NCBI GenBank assembly: GCA_001028815.1
Contig: LDJB01000001.1
Coordinates: forward strand, 577,634-641,633
DNA length: 64,000 nt
From: Peptococcaceae bacterium 1109
Lineage (GTDB): Bacteria > Bacillota > Limnochordia > Darwinibacteriales > Darwinibacteriaceae
Direction of reading: 5' to 3'
Within the stretch, counting starts at the first letter, position 1. Every line of letters starts with the position of its first letter. Of this stretch, positions 15,422 to 25,462 are shown piece after piece. The notes beneath the pieces are model-generated. The model did no database searches and was not told the DNA's origin. It saw only the letters and a list, made by a program, of their open reading frames with translations. A program made the position numbers and the translations under genes.

Positions 15422-17542
15422 TTATTTCGACGCCTCAGGGGTGTGATCCTCTTTTGGAAGGAGCTCTTTCCGGGAAAGATTGATCCGGCCTTGGCGGTCG
15501 ATTTCGATCACTTTCACCATGATCTCATCACCGATGTTGACCACATCTTCCACCCGCTTGACTCTGTGGTGTGCCAGCTGGGAAATGTGGACAAGGCCTT
15601 CTTTTCCAGGAAGAATCTCCACGAAAGCGCCGAAGTTCATGATGCGCTTGACGGTCCCGAGATAAGAGGCTCCCACTTCCACGTCTTTCACATATCTCTC
15701 GATCATCAGCTTGGCCTGTTCCCCACCTGTGCCATCGGTGGAAGCAATGTATACCCGCCCGTCGTCTTCGATGTCAATGGCCACGCCTGTCTGCTCGATG
15801 ATCTTCCGGATGGTCTTCCCGCCTGGGCCGATCACATCTCTGATCTTGTCCACAGGGATCTCCATGGTGATGATTCGGGGGGCGAACGGTGACAGCTCTG
15901 CCCGAGGTTCTTGAATCGCTTCAGCCATCTTACCCAGGATGAACAGCCGTCCAAGACGGGCTTGCTCTAGGGCCTGCTGAAGGATGTCTCGGCTCACGCC
16001 ACTGATCTTAATGTCCATCTGCAGTGCGGTGATGCCGTCCCGGGTCCCTGCAACTTTGAAGTCCATATCTCCCAGGGCATCCTCGATTCCTTGGATGTCG
16101 GAGAGGATCGCAAAGTCATCGCCGTACTTAACCAAACCCATGGCAATACCTGCTACAGGCTTGCGAATGGGGACACCTGCATCCATCAGGGCAAGGGTGC
16201 TGCCGCACACACTGGCTTGGGAAGTGGAGCCATTTGACTCTAGGACTTCGGATACCAAGCGAATCGTGTATGGGAACTCCTCTTCTTTCGGTACCATGGG
16301 CAGCAATGCCCGCTCTGCCAGAGCACCGTGGCCGATCTCCCGCCGTCCCGGGCCTCGGATAGGCCGCACTTCACCAACGCTGTAGGCTGGGAAGTTGTAG
16401 TGGTGAATGTAGCGCTTCCGATCTTCATCGCTCAGGTTATCCAAGAGCTGTTCATCAGATTTCAGGCCTAGGGTACATACGGTTAGGACTTGGGTCTGCC
16501 CCCGGGTAAACAAGCCTGAGCCGTGGGTCCTGGGGAGGATCCCAGCCTTGCAGGTGATGGGGCGAATCTCGTCCAGTCTCCGCCCATCAGGCCTAATGCC
16601 GTCTTGGATAATCGAGCGCCGGACTTCGTCCTTCATGAGGGAGTCAAATACTACTCCAACATCCTTGGCTTTCTCTTCGAAAATTTGCTCGCCGAAGGCC
16701 TCGATGTACGCTTCGTTCAGCTGTTCCCGAACGGTGTCAATGGCTTGCTCCCGCTCTTGCTTGTCCGCAGCCCTGAGGGCAAGTTTCAGCCGCTCAGTGG
16801 CGAACTCCCGCACCCACTGCTCCATTTCCGGCTCAGGCTCAAAGAGAGGTACTTCGACCTTAGCTTTGCCAATCTCAGCTCTGATTTCCTCTTGCAGCAG
16901 GCACAGTTCCTTTATGTAATCATGGGCAAACATAATGGCACCCAATGCCTGCTCTTCCGTGACCTCTTCCGCACCTGCTTCCACCATCATAATGGCGTCT
17001 TTGGTACCTGCCACGGTGAGGTCCAAAACAGACTGTTCGCACTGCTCTAGGGTGGGGTTCACCACGTATTCCCCATTTACAAGTCCCATCTTAATGCCGG
17101 CAACTGGGCCTGCAAAGGGGATATCAGAGATGGTTAAGGCAGCGCTGGCCCCAATCAGTCCCGCAATGGTGGGTGAGTTGTTGTTGTCAACGGACATGAC
17201 CGTGACCACAACTTGCACATCATTGCGAAACCCATCAGGAAACAGAGGCCTCAAAGGACGGTCAATCATGCGAGCGGACAAAATCGCTTCTTCGCTGGGC
17301 CGTCCTTCCCGCCTGCCCCATCCGCCGGGGATTTTCCCCACGGCGTACATGCGCTCTTCGTAGTCTACCAGCAGGGGAAAGAAATCAATCCCTTGGCGGG
17401 GCTCTTTGCTCATGGTGGCGGTGACCAAGACTACTGTATCACCGTACCGCACCAGGACGGAGCCGTTGGCCTGCTTTGCTACTTCGCCAAATTCCAGGAC
17501 CAGGGGCCGCCCCCCCAGCTCTCGACGATACTCCAATGCCAT
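15422..17542 (-). CDS. pnp: Polyribonucleotide nucleotidyltransferase (PNPase)
   Basis: 706-residue 3'-to-5' phosphorolytic exoribonuclease. It has two RNase PH domains (about 1-220 and 310-545), an alpha-helical linker, a KH domain ([19 protein letters not shown], from about 556) and a C-terminal S1 domain ([20 protein letters not shown], from about 624). The start MALEYRREL at 17542 has GGAGG eight bases upstream; the longer frame to 17623 has no homology. It follows rpsO after a terminator, as in most bacteria, and ends at its own terminator. Confidence 0.97.
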   Translation of the reverse strand: MALEYRRELGGRPLVLEFGEVAKQANGSVLVRYGDTVVLVTATMSKEPRQGIDFFPLLVDYEERMYAVGKIPGGWGRREGRPSEEAILSARMIDRPLRPLFPDGFRNDVQVVVTVMSVDNNNSPTIAGLIGASAALTISDIPFAGPVAGIKMGLVNGEYVVNPTLEQCEQSVLDLTVAGTKDAIMMVEAGAEEVTEEQALGAIMFAHDYIKELCLLQEEIRAEIGKAKVEVPLFEPEPEMEQWVREFATERLKLALRAADKQEREQAIDTVREQLNEAYIEAFGEQIFEEKAKDVGVVFDSLMKDEVRRSIIQDGIRPDGRRLDEIRPITCKAGILPRTHGSGLFTRGQTQVLTVCTLGLKSDEQLLDNLSDEDRKRYIHHYNFPAYSVGEVRPIRGPGRREIGHGALAERALLPMVPKEEEFPYTIRLVSEVLESNGSTSQASVCGSTLALMDAGVPIRKPVAGIAMGLVKYGDDFAILSDIQGIEDALGDMDFKVAGTRDGITALQMDIKISGVSRDILQQALEQARLGRLFILGKMAEAIQEPRAELSPFAPRIITMEIPVDKIRDVIGPGGKTIRKIIEQTGVAIDIEDDGRVYIASTDGTGGEQAKLMIERYVKDVEVGASYLGTVKRIMNFGAFVEILPGKEGLVHISQLAHHRVKRVEDVVNIGDEIMVKVIEIDRQGRINLSRKELLPKEDHTPEASK

Positions 17543-17643
17543 ACTATAACCTCCAGTTATGCAATTCTTCTGGGCCGTATTAGTGTCCCAAGTCGAGGCC
17601 GCTAATAGTCCGGTCCAGTTCATGTTCCATCAATAGGATATTC

Positions 17644-17667
17644 AAAAAAGAGCGGGGTTTCCCGCTC
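17644..17667 (-). terminator. Rho-independent terminator downstream of rpsO
   Basis: On the minus strand GAGCGGG (17667-17661) pairs with CCCGCTC (17656-17650) across a 4-base loop, followed by six T. It begins a few bases after the rpsO stop. The next 100 bases to pnp form its leader, in which I see no strong promoter; readthrough may feed pnp. Confidence 0.9.
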
Positions 17668-17674
17668 ATGCTAC

Positions 17675-17941
17675 TTATCTGCGCAAACCTAAAGCCTCGA
17701 TCAGACTGCGATAACGCTCAATGTCCTTCTTGGCTAGATAGTTAAGGAGACCTCTGCGCTGGCCGATCATCTTGTAAAGCCCTCTCCGGGAATGGTGGTC
17801 ATTCTTGTGGACCTTGAGATGCTCGGTGAGCTCGGCAATGCGTGCGCTTAGAATGGCCACCTGAACCTCAGGGGACCCAGTATCTCCCTCATGGCGCTTA
17901 AACTGTTCAATAATAGCTGCTTTTTTGTCACTTGAAATCAC
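17675..17941 (-). CDS. rpsO: 30S ribosomal protein S15
   Basis: 88-residue S15, a primary binder of 16S rRNA in the 30S platform. The start is GTG at 17941 (giving [14 protein letters not shown]), seven bases from GGAGGTGA, and the length fits the family exactly. The conserved [11 protein letters not shown] and QRRGLLNYL segments contact rRNA. The frame is open upstream to 18034, but that part has no homology and overlaps the leader. A promoter lies inside the 3' end of ribF. Confidence 0.97.
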   Translation of the reverse strand: MISSDKKAAIIEQFKRHEGDTGSPEVQVAILSARIAELTEHLKVHKNDHHSRRGLYKMIGQRRGLLNYLAKKDIERYRSLIEALGLRR

Positions 17942-18030
17942 TTTGATTTCACCTCCAAGTATTTTCGAAACACCACTTCCCAAGAACTGCGCTGGAGCCA
18001 CGCTGTTCCTAGCAAAGGGTTTCCCAGGTA

Positions 18031-18972
18031 TCATTCTAACACAATTCGGTTTCCCTGTAAACGAAATCTGCCAATTAACTCCTTGGCGGCCACCACGTCG
18101 GTGGCGATCTGCTCCTTCAGGGCCGTGGTGGAACTGAAGCGCTCTATGGTACGGGTCTTGGCCAAAAACTGCAGCTCGATGCCTTGGTTGTACAAGTCAC
18201 CCGAATAGTCTAGAATGTACGCTTCCATCGTCTGCTTGTCCCCTGCAAAAGTGGGGTTCTTGCCCACAGATGTGACGGAGAGGTAACCCTTTCCGCCGCT
18301 CAGGATGGCCCAGGTTAGGTAGACGCCTTCCCCAGGGAGAACGATGCGGGGATCAACCTCTAAGTTCGCCGTGGGAAAGCCAAGGAGTTTACCCCTTCCC
18401 ATGCCCTTCACAACCGTTCCGTAGTAGCTGGGGTAACGTCCAAGAAGCTTAGCAGCTTCCCCTACCTCTCCATTGGCGATCAAGGCGCGGATGCGGGTGC
18501 TGCTAATGGCCTGTTCCCCATTGACTACCTCGGGCACTACGGTGACGCCGAAGCCTAGCTTGGGCCCGAGCTCTTGCAGCATGGCTACATTGCCTCTTCC
18601 CCTATGCCCGAAACGAAAGTTGAACCCGCACACTACGTGCGCGGCCTTTAGCCTCTTGACCAAGAGCTCTACAAATGCCTCCGCTTCCACCTGGGCTACC
18701 TCGTAGCTGAAGTGGGCCCAGGCCACTTCATCGATGCCGAACTCCCTGATGAGCTTGGCTTTGTGGTGGAATGAGCAAAGCATGCGGTAATCCTGCTGGA
18801 AGAACTGCTGCGGGGGAATATCAAAGGTAAAGACTGAGCTGCAACCACTATGGGGGCGGTTTTCCAGTGCCGCCTGGAGAAGCCTTTGATGGCCAAGGTG
18901 TACCCCATCAAAAGTCCCCAAGGCGATGCTGCGGGGAACGTCGCAGTGTGGATTGTTCCAAAATAGTTCCAG
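18031..18972 (-). CDS. ribF: Bifunctional riboflavin kinase/FAD synthetase
   Basis: Makes FMN and FAD from riboflavin. The FAD synthetase part carries the nucleotidyltransferase [11 protein letters not shown] motif; the C-terminal riboflavin kinase part shows [16 protein letters not shown]. No ATG fits: a TTG exists at 18921 immediately before GTFDG, but it has no ribosome-binding site and would delete the first strand. A CTG at 18972, seven bases after GGAGGG, gives [19 protein letters not shown] and about 313 residues, the family length. I therefore place the start at this CTG, right behind the truB stop. This is an inference from spacing and family length. Confidence 0.85.
   Translation of the reverse strand: MELFWNNPHCDVPRSIALGTFDGVHLGHQRLLQAALENRPHSGCSSVFTFDIPPQQFFQQDYRMLCSFHHKAKLIREFGIDEVAWAHFSYEVAQVEAEAFVELLVKRLKAAHVVCGFNFRFGHRGRGNVAMLQELGPKLGFGVTVVPEVVNGEQAISSTRIRALIANGEVGEAAKLLGRYPSYYGTVVKGMGRGKLLGFPTANLEVDPRIVLPGEGVYLTWAILSGGKGYLSVTSVGKNPTFAGDKQTMEAYILDYSGDLYNQGIELQFLAKTRTIERFSSTTALKEQIATDVVAAKELIGRFRLQGNRIVLE
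18033..18061 (-). promoter_or_regulatory. Candidate sigma-A promoter of rpsO within the ribF 3' end
   Basis: TTTACA (18056-18061) and TAGAAT (18033-18038) are separated by exactly 17 bases, five of six matches each. It would start an rpsO transcript with a leader of roughly 85 bases, allowing expression independent of the long rimP-nusA operon. Confidence 0.65.
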
Positions 18973-18975
18973 TGT

Positions 18976-19908
18976 CTATCCCTCCATGAATACCCGAATC
19001 GGTTGGCATATTAGGCCGCCCGCTCTGCGGATCTGGCCAATGGCCAAGACGCTCCCGGTTACGTCCAGCAAGAACACCTGCTCATCCACATCGAGCTTGC
19101 GGGGCACGTCCACAAAATCCTCAGGCGTCACGGGGTTGCCATTTCGTACCCGTTCTTCCGCGATGGGGCTGATCTTAACCTGCGCCCAGTCAGGCAGGGC
19201 CCTGGTCATAGGTAGGAGAAAACTGAGGTCGCCAGTGCTGACCAAATCGGCAATCTCCTCTAGGGTGAAGCTATCCCCCAGGTCAAAGGGCCCAGAACGC
19301 ACCCGGGAGAGGAAGGACATGTGGGCCCCTACGCCCAGCTTTTCGCCGATATCATGGCAGAGGGTGCGGATGTACGTTCCCTTCGAGCATTCGACGTAAA
19401 GGAGTACGCGGCTCCCAAAGGTTAGCAGATCTTCGTGCTCGTTCCATACCTTGTTCACGTGGATAGTGCTGATGCGGACGTTCCGGGGCTTGCGCTCTAC
19501 TGTAACCCCTTCCCTGCTCAGTTCGTAAAGGCGCTTGCCCTTCATCCGTATCGCGGATGCCATGGGCGGAATCTGCTGAATTTCCCCGCGGAAGGCAGCA
19601 AGGGCCTCCGCTAGCTGGCTCGGGGTGATTTGGAAGTCCATGGTCAGCTTCTCTGTCTCCCCAGCAGCATCTTGGGTGGAAGTTGACAGTCCCACCGTCA
19701 TCTCTGCCACGTAGGCTTTATCATATTCCACCATGAATGGCATCAGTTTGGTAGCCTGGCCTACACAGACAGTGAGGAGGCCCCCTGCCCCTGGATCCAA
19801 GGTACCGGCATGGCCTACCCGGCGTGTCTTAAGCAAGCGGCGGAGGTGCGCAACTACCTGGTGGGAGCTCATTCCCATGGGTTTGATTACATTGATGATA
19901 CCGTTCAC
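18976..19908 (-). CDS. truB: tRNA pseudouridine(55) synthase TruB
   Basis: 310 residues. It changes U55 of the tRNA T-loop to pseudouridine. The catalytic aspartate is Asp38 in GHAGTLDPGAGGLL, and the conserved KAYVAEMTVGLSTSTQD segment (about 63-79) and SKGTYIRTLCHDIG (about 178-191) are present, followed by a PUA-like C-terminal region. It overlaps nrnA by four bases and its final codons hold the ribosome-binding site of ribF, so the genes are coupled. Confidence 0.96.
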   Translation of the reverse strand: MNGIINVIKPMGMSSHQVVAHLRRLLKTRRVGHAGTLDPGAGGLLTVCVGQATKLMPFMVEYDKAYVAEMTVGLSTSTQDAAGETEKLTMDFQITPSQLAEALAAFRGEIQQIPPMASAIRMKGKRLYELSREGVTVERKPRNVRISTIHVNKVWNEHEDLLTFGSRVLLYVECSKGTYIRTLCHDIGEKLGVGAHMSFLSRVRSGPFDLGDSFTLEEIADLVSTGDLSFLLPMTRALPDWAQVKISPIAEERVRNGNPVTPEDFVDVPRKLDVDEQVFLLDVTGSVLAIGQIRRAGGLICQPIRVFMEG

Positions 19909-20870
19909 GTCTGATCTTCCTCACCTAAGTACTCCCGGGCAGCCGCCAGTACCTTTTCCACAGCTTCATCCAGGGATCCGCTAAGCTTGGCCCCTGCGGC
20001 AAGCTTGTGCCCGCCTCCTCCAAATCTGGCGGCCAGCTTACCCACATCGATAGAATCTGAGCGGAAGCCGATGCGGATCTCCCTTGGCTTAACTTCCCGG
20101 AACAGTAGGGCAATCCGGGCAGTGTTCACCATGCGGGCATACTGAATTAACTGATCCGTTTCCGCAGGATCCGCGCCCCAGCGGACGAAGTCCTCATGGC
20201 TTACCTTGAGCCAGACGAGGCGGCCTTCTAGATCTGATTTAAGATTGCTCAAGGCGTAGCCCAAGAGCCTCAGGAACTCGATGGGCTTGGAGGCGAAAAT
20301 CTGCCTGGCGATAAGGGCATGATCGATCCCCAACTCCACTAGTTCCGCAGCGATGGTAAAGGTCTCTGGGGTGGTGTTGGCGTAGCGGAAACCGCCCGTA
20401 TCACCTACGATGCCGCCGTACAGAGCTGTAGCCATCGCCCTGTCTAAGCTTACGCCCATCTCTCTTAAGAGGCGGTAGACCATGACACTGGTGGATGGTT
20501 CCTCAGGGTTAATATAGGTATACGGGCCTTGGAACAAGTTTCCCTGATGGTGATCAATGTTGATTATCTTCCCCGCGGCCGCCCTGTCTTGGGAAATCAA
20601 CCCCGTCCGGGCCGGCTCGCAGTCAAGAACAACGATCCACGGGCCGTCCTCATCGGGAAGGGGTTGGGAAAGCACTTCGATCTTATCGAGCCCCGGCCAA
20701 TCTAGGTTGGCCGGAGGAGGGTCCGCGCTTACCATCCGGCATGATTTGCCTAACTGCTGAAGGCCGAAGTACAGGCCCAGCATGGAGCCGAGACTATCAG
20801 GATCAGGATGTTCGTGGGAAGTGATGATGAACTCCTCCTGGGCTTGCAGGGCCTGAATTACGCCTTTCAC
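19905..20870 (-). CDS. nrnA: DHH/DHHA1 phosphoesterase NrnA (nanoRNase/pAp phosphatase)
   Basis: 321 residues. It degrades very short RNAs and pAp. Metal-binding motifs of the DHH domain are HEHPDPDSLGS (19-29), VLDCEPART, the signature IDHHQGN (about 100-106) and GGIVGDTGGF; the DHHA1 domain ends with GGGGHKLAAG (about 287-296). The placement between rbfA and truB is the usual Bacillota order. It overlaps both neighbours by four bases. Confidence 0.94.
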   Translation of the reverse strand: MKGVIQALQAQEEFIITSHEHPDPDSLGSMLGLYFGLQQLGKSCRMVSADPPPANLDWPGLDKIEVLSQPLPDEDGPWIVVLDCEPARTGLISQDRAAAGKIINIDHHQGNLFQGPYTYINPEEPSTSVMVYRLLREMGVSLDRAMATALYGGIVGDTGGFRYANTTPETFTIAAELVELGIDHALIARQIFASKPIEFLRLLGYALSNLKSDLEGRLVWLKVSHEDFVRWGADPAETDQLIQYARMVNTARIALLFREVKPREIRIGFRSDSIDVGKLAARFGGGGHKLAAGAKLSGSLDEAVEKVLAAAREYLGEEDQT

Positions 20871-21235
20871 AAATCTTCTCCTCCATCGCTCTCAGGGGCA
20901 ACATTAAGCTCCCGCAAAATCGCATTGATGCGGGCACCCCGTTCCAGAGATTCATCGTACACAAACACGATTTCTGGCGTATGCCTCATTCTGACTCTCC
21001 TGGCCAGCTCCGTGCGGATGAAACCTTTCGCATTGTTCAAACCTGCCAGGCTGTCTTGAATTGCTTGCTCATCCCCGAGCACGCTGAAGAAAATCTTGGC
21101 CACGGAGAAATCGCGGCTGAGGTCCACATCGGTAATGCTCACCATACCCAGCCTTGGGTCCTTTACTTGTCTGCTGATTATATCACTAACAGCACGCTTG
21201 ATGTCTTCAGTGATCCGGCTGTGCTTGTTAGACAT
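20867..21235 (-). CDS. rbfA: Ribosome-binding factor A
   Basis: 122-residue KH-fold protein needed for late 30S maturation and 16S 5'-end processing. The start MSNKHSRITEDIKRA at 21235 has GGGGGTGA five bases upstream; the longer frame to 21271 has no homology. Conserved parts are KDPRLGMVSITDVDLSRDF and the C-terminal VRMRHTPEIVFVYD. It directly follows infB and overlaps nrnA. Confidence 0.95.
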   Translation of the reverse strand: MSNKHSRITEDIKRAVSDIISRQVKDPRLGMVSITDVDLSRDFSVAKIFFSVLGDEQAIQDSLAGLNNAKGFIRTELARRVRMRHTPEIVFVYDESLERGARINAILRELNVAPESDGGEDL

Positions 21236-21272
21236 ATTACTCACCCCCTGGGGCAGTGTTATGCCTCGCACT

Positions 21273-23366
21273 TTAGAGCGTTCGCTGGATTTTCTCCATG
21301 TAGAAGGCTTCGATTACGTCGCCATCTTTGATGTCATTGAACTTCTCCAAGCCGATGCCGCATTCATATCCGTGTGCAACTTCCCGCACGTCGTCCTTAA
21401 AGCGCCTCAGAGAAGAGATCTTGCCTTCGTGGACGATCACATTATCCCTGAGGACCCTGGCTTCTGCGTTTCGGGTAATCTTGCCTTCCTGCACGTAGCA
21501 ACCGGCAACGGTACCCAGGTTGGGAACGCGGAAGGTCTGGCGCACTTCTGCCCTACCCAGCACAACTTCCTTAAACTCTGGTTCAAGGAGGCCGGACATG
21601 GCTGCCTTTACATCATCGAGAAGGTCGTAAATAACCCGGTACAAGCGGATATCCACACCTTCACGCTCCGCTTCTTTACGAGCATTGGGCTCGGGGCGGA
21701 CGTTAAAGCCGATGATGACTGCATCAGCGGTTGCTGCAAGGTGTACATCAGATTCAGAAACAGCCCCTACGGCCTGGTGAATCACTTTCACCCGTACTTC
21801 ATCTGTGGAGAGCTTCTCCAGAGATGCCCGGATGGCTTCCGCAGAACCCTGTACATCCGCTTTGATAATCAGGTTGAGCTCCTTGACGTCCCCTTCACGG
21901 ATCCGCTCATAGAGATCTTCTAGGCTTACCCGGCTGGTCTTTGCCATCTTCTGTTCCCGGAGTTTCGCCTGTCGAATGGCGGCTACTTCTCGGGCTACTT
22001 GCTCGCTTTCCACCACTACCAGCTGATCACCGGCGGCAGGGACTTCACTGATGCCCAGAACCTCCACAGGTGTGGATGGGCCGGCCTCTTTGATGTTCTC
22101 CCCAGTGTCGCTGATCATGGCTCGCACTCTCCCAGAGTGATGGCCCACTACGAAGGAGTCACCCACTCGGAGCGTACCGTTGGAGATGAGTACCGTAGCC
22201 ACAGGGCCCCGTCCCTTATCAAGCTGCGCTTCGATGACTGTGCCGCGGGCTAGGCGGTTGGGGTTTGCCTTGAGTTCTTCCATCTCTGCAACCAAGAGGA
22301 TCATCTCTAGCAGCTCATCAATGCCTTCTCCCTTGAGGGCAGAAACGGGCACTGTGATGGTACTGCCACCCCATTCCTCCACAACGAGGCCGTGCTCGGT
22401 GAGTTCTTGTTTTACCCGATCTGGGTTGGCCGCGGCCAGGTCGATCTTGTTGATGGCCACAATGATGGGCACACCAGCAGCCTTGGCATGATTGATGGCT
22501 TCGACGGTCTGGGGCATCACTCCATCGTTAGCTGCTACGACTAAGATGGCAATGTCGGTCACCTTTGCACCCCGAGAGCGCATGGCAGTAAAGGCCTCGT
22601 GGCCAGGAGTGTCCAGGAAGGTGATCTCCTTACCCTTATACGTCACTTGATAGGCACCGATATGCTGGGTGATCCCACCTGCTTCGGTGGCAACAACCTT
22701 AGTCTTGCGGATTGAATCCAGCAAGGTGGTCTTGCCGTGGTCTACGTGCCCCATGATGGTCACAACAGGTGGACGGGTCTCAAGGTTTTCTGGATCGTCC
22801 ACCACTTCAGCAAAGACCTGATCCGCGAGATCCTGCTCGGGCTTTACTTCCACATTCAGCTCTCCGCAGATGATCTCGGCGATTTCATATTCAATGCTTT
22901 GGGTGAGCGATGCCATGACGCCCAGCCGCATGAGCCGTTTGATCAGCTCAGTGCCGCTGATAGACAGCTTTTCTGCCAGATCCTTCACAGTGACGGACTC
23001 AGGCAGGGTGAGTACCTTCTTTTCCACCTGAGACTGCTGGGACCCGTACTCTCTCCTGCCCCGGGGCTTGTGGCGCCTGTCTTTCTTACCCTTCTTCGCG
23101 CGGAAGTTCTTTTCAACTTCTTCGTCCCCAGAATGCCGCTTCACTTTGCGCTGGCGGGGAGTGTCGTCATCGTCGATCTTCTTCACGGGCAGGTCCACCA
23201 CATCGTCCTCTGGGCTATAATGCTCCCGGACCATATCCGCGATCTCCTCATCAATGGTACTCATATGGTTGCGGACATCAGCCCCCAGTTCAATGAGGAA
23301 GTCCACGAGGATTTTACTCTCTAAATCCAACTCCCGTGCCAGTTCATACACTCTTACTTTACTCAT
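21273..23366 (-). CDS. infB: Translation initiation factor IF-2
   Basis: 697 residues. It brings initiator tRNA to the 30S subunit using GTP. It has an N-terminal segment ([18 protein letters not shown]) with a basic linker (about 70-110), then IF2_N, the G domain with [18 protein letters not shown] and NKID, and domains II-IV. The linker is short compared with many homologues. The ATG at 23366 is eight bases from AGGAG; the ATG at 23372 is too close to that site. Confidence 0.97.
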   Translation of the reverse strand: MSKVRVYELARELDLESKILVDFLIELGADVRNHMSTIDEEIADMVREHYSPEDDVVDLPVKKIDDDDTPRQRKVKRHSGDEEVEKNFRAKKGKKDRRHKPRGRREYGSQQSQVEKKVLTLPESVTVKDLAEKLSISGTELIKRLMRLGVMASLTQSIEYEIAEIICGELNVEVKPEQDLADQVFAEVVDDPENLETRPPVVTIMGHVDHGKTTLLDSIRKTKVVATEAGGITQHIGAYQVTYKGKEITFLDTPGHEAFTAMRSRGAKVTDIAILVVAANDGVMPQTVEAINHAKAAGVPIIVAINKIDLAAANPDRVKQELTEHGLVVEEWGGSTITVPVSALKGEGIDELLEMILLVAEMEELKANPNRLARGTVIEAQLDKGRGPVATVLISNGTLRVGDSFVVGHHSGRVRAMISDTGENIKEAGPSTPVEVLGISEVPAAGDQLVVVESEQVAREVAAIRQAKLREQKMAKTSRVSLEDLYERIREGDVKELNLIIKADVQGSAEAIRASLEKLSTDEVRVKVIHQAVGAVSESDVHLAATADAVIIGFNVRPEPNARKEAEREGVDIRLYRVIYDLLDDVKAAMSGLLEPEFKEVVLGRAEVRQTFRVPNLGTVAGCYVQEGKITRNAEARVLRDNVIVHEGKISSLRRFKDDVREVAHGYECGIGLEKFNDIKDGDVIEAFYMEKIQRTL

Positions 23367-23377
23367 CAGCATCACTC

Positions 23378-23683
23378 CTAGTTTTTCTCCTCCACCAGGC
23401 CCTTAATGAGGGCGGCAAAGCCTTTGTCCAACACCCCGATAACTGCTCGCTGGGCCTTGCCAACTGCCATTCCCAGCTGAGCTTTTTCTCCAGCTAAGAC
23501 GTAATCAATGTGGCGGTGCTTGGCCATGTTCACGAACTTTGCCCTGGTGTTTAAGGAAGCATCTTAGGCGACGATCAACAGACAGACTCGGCCGCGGCGA
23601 ACTGCTGATTCTACCGCCCCCTCACCGGAGGTGAGCTTACCAGCCCGCTGCGCCAGGCCAAGATAGCTATAGAGTTTGGTCAC
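23378..23683 (-). pseudogene. ylxQ: ylxQ, L7Ae-family K-turn RNA-binding protein, interrupted by in-frame TAA
   Basis: From a GTG at 23683 (overlapping rnpM by 17 bases) the frame reads a YlxQ/L7Ae-like protein: YLGLAQRAGKLTSGEGAV, then CLLIVA, a TAA stop (23564-23566), then DASLNTRAKFVNMAKH and a normal end at TAG 23378-23380. The full frame would give about 101 residues, the family length, and the reading frame is the same on both sides of the stop. In homologues the residue at the stop is commonly an acidic or small residue (the LxxEDAS region), so one base change would suffice. Position between rnpM and infB is canonical. Sequencing error cannot be excluded. Confidence 0.85.
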
Positions 23684-23945
23684 TAACGAGCTTCTCCATT
23701 TCTAATATTGCTGTTTGATCTATGGTGCAGCCTAAGGCCCGCTCTAATCTCCGTCCTGCAAGGGCAGCCTCAAGACATTGCTTGGAATAGCAGATATAGG
23801 CACCGCGCCCAGACTTTTTCCCAGTTGGATCAGGGAGGACTTCACCATCTGGGGTTCTGACGATGCGCAGCATGGCTCGTTTGGGCTGAGCTGTGCGGCA
23901 TCCGATACAGGTTCGTACAGGAACGTGTTTTTGGCGCACATTCAT
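23667..23945 (-). CDS. rnpM: RNase P modulator RnpM (YlxR, DUF448)
   Basis: 92-residue YlxR-family protein. It has the family opening HVPVRTCIGCRTAQPK (residues 7-22) and GRGAYICYSKQCLEAA near 47-62. B. subtilis YlxR has been described as binding RNase P RNA and modulating it, hence RnpM. The ATG at 23945 is six bases after AGAGGAG, inside the nusA stop region. It sits in the invariant nusA-ylxR-ylxQ-infB order. Confidence 0.94.
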   Translation of the reverse strand: MNVRQKHVPVRTCIGCRTAQPKRAMLRIVRTPDGEVLPDPTGKKSGRGAYICYSKQCLEAALAGRRLERALGCTIDQTAILEMEKLVSDQTL

Positions 23946-23948
23946 CAC

Positions 23949-25442
23949 CTACTCCTCTGAGCCGAACCCAAAGTCGCTCCAGTCAAGCTGACTCAGATCG
24001 GTGATAACCTTCTCTTTCTTCTTTCGCTTAGACTTGGTAGTCTCCTGCTTTTCCTTGGGTTGGCTGGAAGTTTCTGGCTGTTCTGAGGCGGAAAGGCCTG
24101 CGGCTCCAAACCGCTCTTCCCAGCTCTTCCGCTTCGTTATGTTAGTGAGGTTTGCCAGCTCCTCAGGGTCGATCTCCACCGGCTCAGGCTCTTTCTCGGG
24201 CCCTTTCTCAGGCTCAGCCGGGGTTTCTGGAGATTCCTCTGGGAGAATCGGGGCTTCTTTCTCCACTTCAGCCCCTTCTTCTGCTGTCTCCAGCTCAGGC
24301 TCTACCACCGCATCCAGTTCTTCCTCAGCCTCTTCTACAAGTTGCGCTTCCGGCTCAGCCTCGCGCCTTGCTTCTTCCTCCGCTTTCAGCTGTGCAAAGA
24401 ACTCTTCCGCTTGGCTAATACTCTTGATGTCAATCCGCCAACCAGTAAGGCGCGCGGCCAAGCGGGCGTTCTGCCCTTCTTTTCCGATAGCCAAAGAGAG
24501 CTGATCATCAGGAACTACCGTATGGGCCACCTTGTTTTCCTCGTCAATGCGCACATAGAAGACCTTTGCTGGGCTGAGGGCGTTCTTAATAAACTCTTCT
24601 GGATCGCTCACCCATTGCACCACGTCGATCTTTTCATTGCTTAGCTCCCCAACTACTGCCTGTACCCGTGAGCCCCGGGCACCCACGCACGCCCCTACTG
24701 GATCAATGTTCGGGTCACGGCTGTACACAGCAATCTTGGAGCGGTTACCCGCTTCTCTGGCCACTGCCTTGATTTCCACTTCGCCACTTTGGATCTCCGG
24801 CACTTCCAGCTCAAACAAGTTCCTGAGCAGCCCTGGGTGGGTGCGGGACAGGAAGATTTGTGGCCCTTTGGTGCTTTGCTTCACTTCGTTGATGTAGAAC
24901 TTCATCCGGGCATGCTGCGGGTATTCTTCCCGAGGAATCTGCTCGCTCACGGGCAGTACCGCTTCGACATTGCCCAGGTCCACGATGACGTTTCGGTACT
25001 CGTACCGCTGGACAATGCCGGTCACCACATCCCCGGCCCGGTTAGCATACTCATTGTAGATGATGGAGCGTTCCGCTTCTCTGATCTTTTGGATCACTAC
25101 CTGTTTGGCGTTTTGGGCAGCGATGCGCCCAAAATCTCTGGGAGTGACCTCTTCTTCAACAATATCTCCCACTGCATAGTTGGGATCGAGCTCCTGGGCC
25201 TCCGCAAGGGATACTTCTGTGGTCTCGTCAGTTACTTCCTCCACAACCACTTTCCTGGCATAGACTCGGATTGCCCCCGTCTGCTCGTTCAGCTCCACTC
25301 GGACATTAGCCGCAGAACTGGCACCATAGTTCTTCTTGTAAGCGGAAACAATGGCTGTCTCAATGGCGTCCAGGAGGATGTCCTTTGCTATCCCCCTTTC
25401 CTTCTCAAGCTCCGCAAGGGCTCTGAACAACTCTGAATTCAT
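23949..25442 (-). CDS. nusA: Transcription termination/antitermination factor NusA with long acidic C-terminal tail
   Basis: 497 residues, against about 350-380 for typical Bacillota NusA. The core is normal: N-terminal RNAP-binding domain (MNSELFRALAELEKERG), S1 domain, then KH1 and KH2 (IDPVGACVGARGSRVQAV; LAIGKEGQNARLAARLTG). From about residue 355 a roughly 140-residue tail follows, rich in Glu, Pro and Ala, then a basic KSKRKKKEK run and a final DLSQLDWSDFGFGSEE. NusA tunes pausing, termination and antitermination. The ATG at 25442 is preferred to a TTG at 25451. It follows rimP by 20 bases. Confidence 0.95.
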   Translation of the reverse strand: MNSELFRALAELEKERGIAKDILLDAIETAIVSAYKKNYGASSAANVRVELNEQTGAIRVYARKVVVEEVTDETTEVSLAEAQELDPNYAVGDIVEEEVTPRDFGRIAAQNAKQVVIQKIREAERSIIYNEYANRAGDVVTGIVQRYEYRNVIVDLGNVEAVLPVSEQIPREEYPQHARMKFYINEVKQSTKGPQIFLSRTHPGLLRNLFELEVPEIQSGEVEIKAVAREAGNRSKIAVYSRDPNIDPVGACVGARGSRVQAVVGELSNEKIDVVQWVSDPEEFIKNALSPAKVFYVRIDEENKVAHTVVPDDQLSLAIGKEGQNARLAARLTGWRIDIKSISQAEEFFAQLKAEEEARREAEPEAQLVEEAEEELDAVVEPELETAEEGAEVEKEAPILPEESPETPAEPEKGPEKEPEPVEIDPEELANLTNITKRKSWEERFGAAGLSASEQPETSSQPKEKQETTKSKRKKKEKVITDLSQLDWSDFGFGSEE

Positions 25443-25462
25443 TTCTCCCAATTCCTCCCGTA

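Noticed and set aside
23564-23566. Recoding of the stop in ylxQ as selenocysteine or pyrrolysine
   Set aside because: The codon is TAA, not TGA or TAG, and no SECIS-like structure follows. A point mutation or error is simpler.
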